Below the pieces are notes generated by a model. It searched no databases and was not told the origin of the DNA. It was given only the letters and a program-made list of their open reading frames with translations. 64,000 nucleotides of DNA. It comes from Pseudochryseolinea flava (lineage in GTDB: Bacteria > Bacteroidota > Bacteroidia > Cytophagales > Cyclobacteriaceae). Of this stretch, positions 63,289 to 64,000 are shown one piece after another; within the stretch, counting starts at the first letter, position 1, and the number at the start of each line of letters is the position of its first letter. The DNA lies in NCBI RefSeq assembly GCF_003286915.1, contig NZ_QMFY01000009.1, forward strand, positions 124,001 through 188,000, given 5' to 3'. The translations under genes and the position numbers were made by a program.

Positions 63289-63341
63289 GCAGAAAGTTTA
63301 AGCTTAGGAATCATCAAGAATCCCTTCGCTAAACTTTCTGC
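63289..63341. repeat. Inverted repeat after ssb
   Basis: GCAGAAAGTTTA (63289-63300) and TAAACTTTCTGC (63330-63341) are perfect complements, 29 bases apart. No T tract follows. The arms resemble the AAACTTT-type repeats found elsewhere in this window. Confidence 0.55.
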
Positions 63342-63377
63342 ATTCCTTTGTGAAACTTTGCGGTATCGTATTCTAGC

Positions 63378-64000
63378 TTAAAATCGATACGTTAGCTTCA
63401 TACCGAAATCAAAATTTTTGAACTTCATATCGTGAAAGTAGAATTCAGGAATGATATTGAGTTTCCCGTTCCCAATATCACTCATCACAAAGAGCTTCAA
63501 GGTTTTTGGTCCCATAAATGATTCTCCGGAGGCAATCGAGCTTTTCTGATGAACTAGATATCCGGCACCAATGCCAACCCATCGTGGCCGCTCACTGCTT
63601 TTACGAAAGTTTCTACTGTAGCCGACAGATAAAAACGTTGCGTTAAATCGACCCGTTTCTCCTTGTGGCCAGAAGAATTTCGTTTCGAGTGTTGCTTCTA
63701 TGCGCGAACGCATTTGGCCGAACCTGTTACTGAAATACAGCGCTGCCGCTACAGAAAGTTCAGGATAGAGATTTCCCTTATATAAGCCAACCCCAGCGCC
63801 CGGGTGTATTCCGAGGAAGTCACCAGGCGTTTTGTACTCGATGGTGTTGTAGTTGACCTGACCATTTTTTAAGATCACGCGTGCTATAATACTCTTGCGT
63901 CCAATGTAGGGCGATTGTGGATCCTTTTCGATGGCTTGTGTTACAGGAGTAAAATCTTCTTTCCCCAATCTTTCGAAAGCGACAAAGTCTTCAGCGTAGA
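63378..64000 (-). CDS. Outer-membrane beta-barrel-like protein, partial (5' end beyond window)
   Basis: The minus-strand frame is open to the right edge of the window (YAEDFVAFERLGKED at the edge), so the start is missing; at least 207 residues are present. Alternating strands with aromatic ends (PELSVAAALYFSNRFGQ, TLETKFFWPQGE, FLSVGYSRNFRKS and a terminal MKLTYRF) suggest an outer-membrane beta barrel ending in Phe. No family was recognised. Confidence 0.6.
   Translation of the reverse strand, partial: YAEDFVAFERLGKEDFTPVTQAIEKDPQSPYIGRKSIIARVILKNGQVNYNTIEYKTPGDFLGIHPGAGVGLYKGNLYPELSVAAALYFSNRFGQMRSRIEATLETKFFWPQGETGRFNATFLSVGYSRNFRKSSERPRWVGIGAGYLVHQKSSIASGESFMGPKTLKLFVMSDIGNGKLNIIPEFYFHDMKFKNFDFGMKLTYRF

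Overview
The window is a chromosomal segment of a Bacteroidota bacterium, most likely of the order Cytophagales. The evidence is a SusC/SusD outer-membrane pair, several candidate promoters of the Bacteroidota type (TAnnTTTG at -7), a short SSB, a permease with an N-terminal prefix domain coupled to a PadR regulator, DUF4252 paralogues behind an ECF sigma factor, and start sites without strong Shine-Dalgarno sequences. No rRNA, tRNA, phage, insertion sequence or CRISPR array was recognised. Layout: 5-5182 is mostly on the minus strand: an EVE-domain protein, ispE (isoprenoid precursors), fabI (fatty-acid elongation), a plus-strand membrane protein with a zinc ribbon, and a TPR sensor histidine kinase. 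At 5237-15951 a plus-strand run holds murI and then a partial respiratory complex I locus, nuoH-IJKLMN, interrupted between nuoH and nuoI by a second TPR histidine kinase. nuoA-G are absent. The start of nuoH looks frameshifted. A long PurF-type amidophosphoribosyltransferase follows at 16056. Region 18050-22666 (minus) carries an EamA transporter, an LptF/LptG-type permease, tgt (without its zinc cysteines) and a LacI regulator. The regulator is divergent from susC/susD (22885-27665), with palindromes and direct repeats between them, so this is probably a sugar-responsive uptake unit. Next come a padR-permease pair (minus), small secreted or disordered proteins, a family 2 glycosyltransferase, an ECF sigma factor, a secreted protein and rsmG. 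A striking 109-bp tandem repeat array (35224-35750) follows rsmG. Region 35879-38382 (minus) has a small membrane protein, a PlsC acyltransferase and an RsmB/NOL1-type RNA methyltransferase. From 38625 there are a large TPR-CHAT peptidase-like protein, an aldo/keto reductase, a sugar dehydrogenase lipoprotein, a Bax-inhibitor-1-type membrane protein, an SMP-30-like secreted protein, a probable pentameric ligand-gated ion channel, a small membrane protein and an OmpA/PD40 envelope protein. A LOG-like nucleotide-binding protein and a DUF2007 protein follow, the latter divergent by only 12 bases from a large VWA-domain secreted protein. Region 53462-57926 is a sigma/anti-sigma module with three secreted DUF4252-type paralogues and an ABC transporter. 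The right end has a SemiSWEET sugar transporter, an NHL lipoprotein, an Hsp20-like protein, a serine hydrolase, a NUMOD4/HNH nuclease, a zinc-ribbon protein, a short SSB and an outer-membrane-type protein cut by the window edge. Many intergenic gaps downstream of genes hold degenerate short tandem repeats with units of 7 to 9 bases. These and the 109-bp array are the main structures that the genes do not explain.
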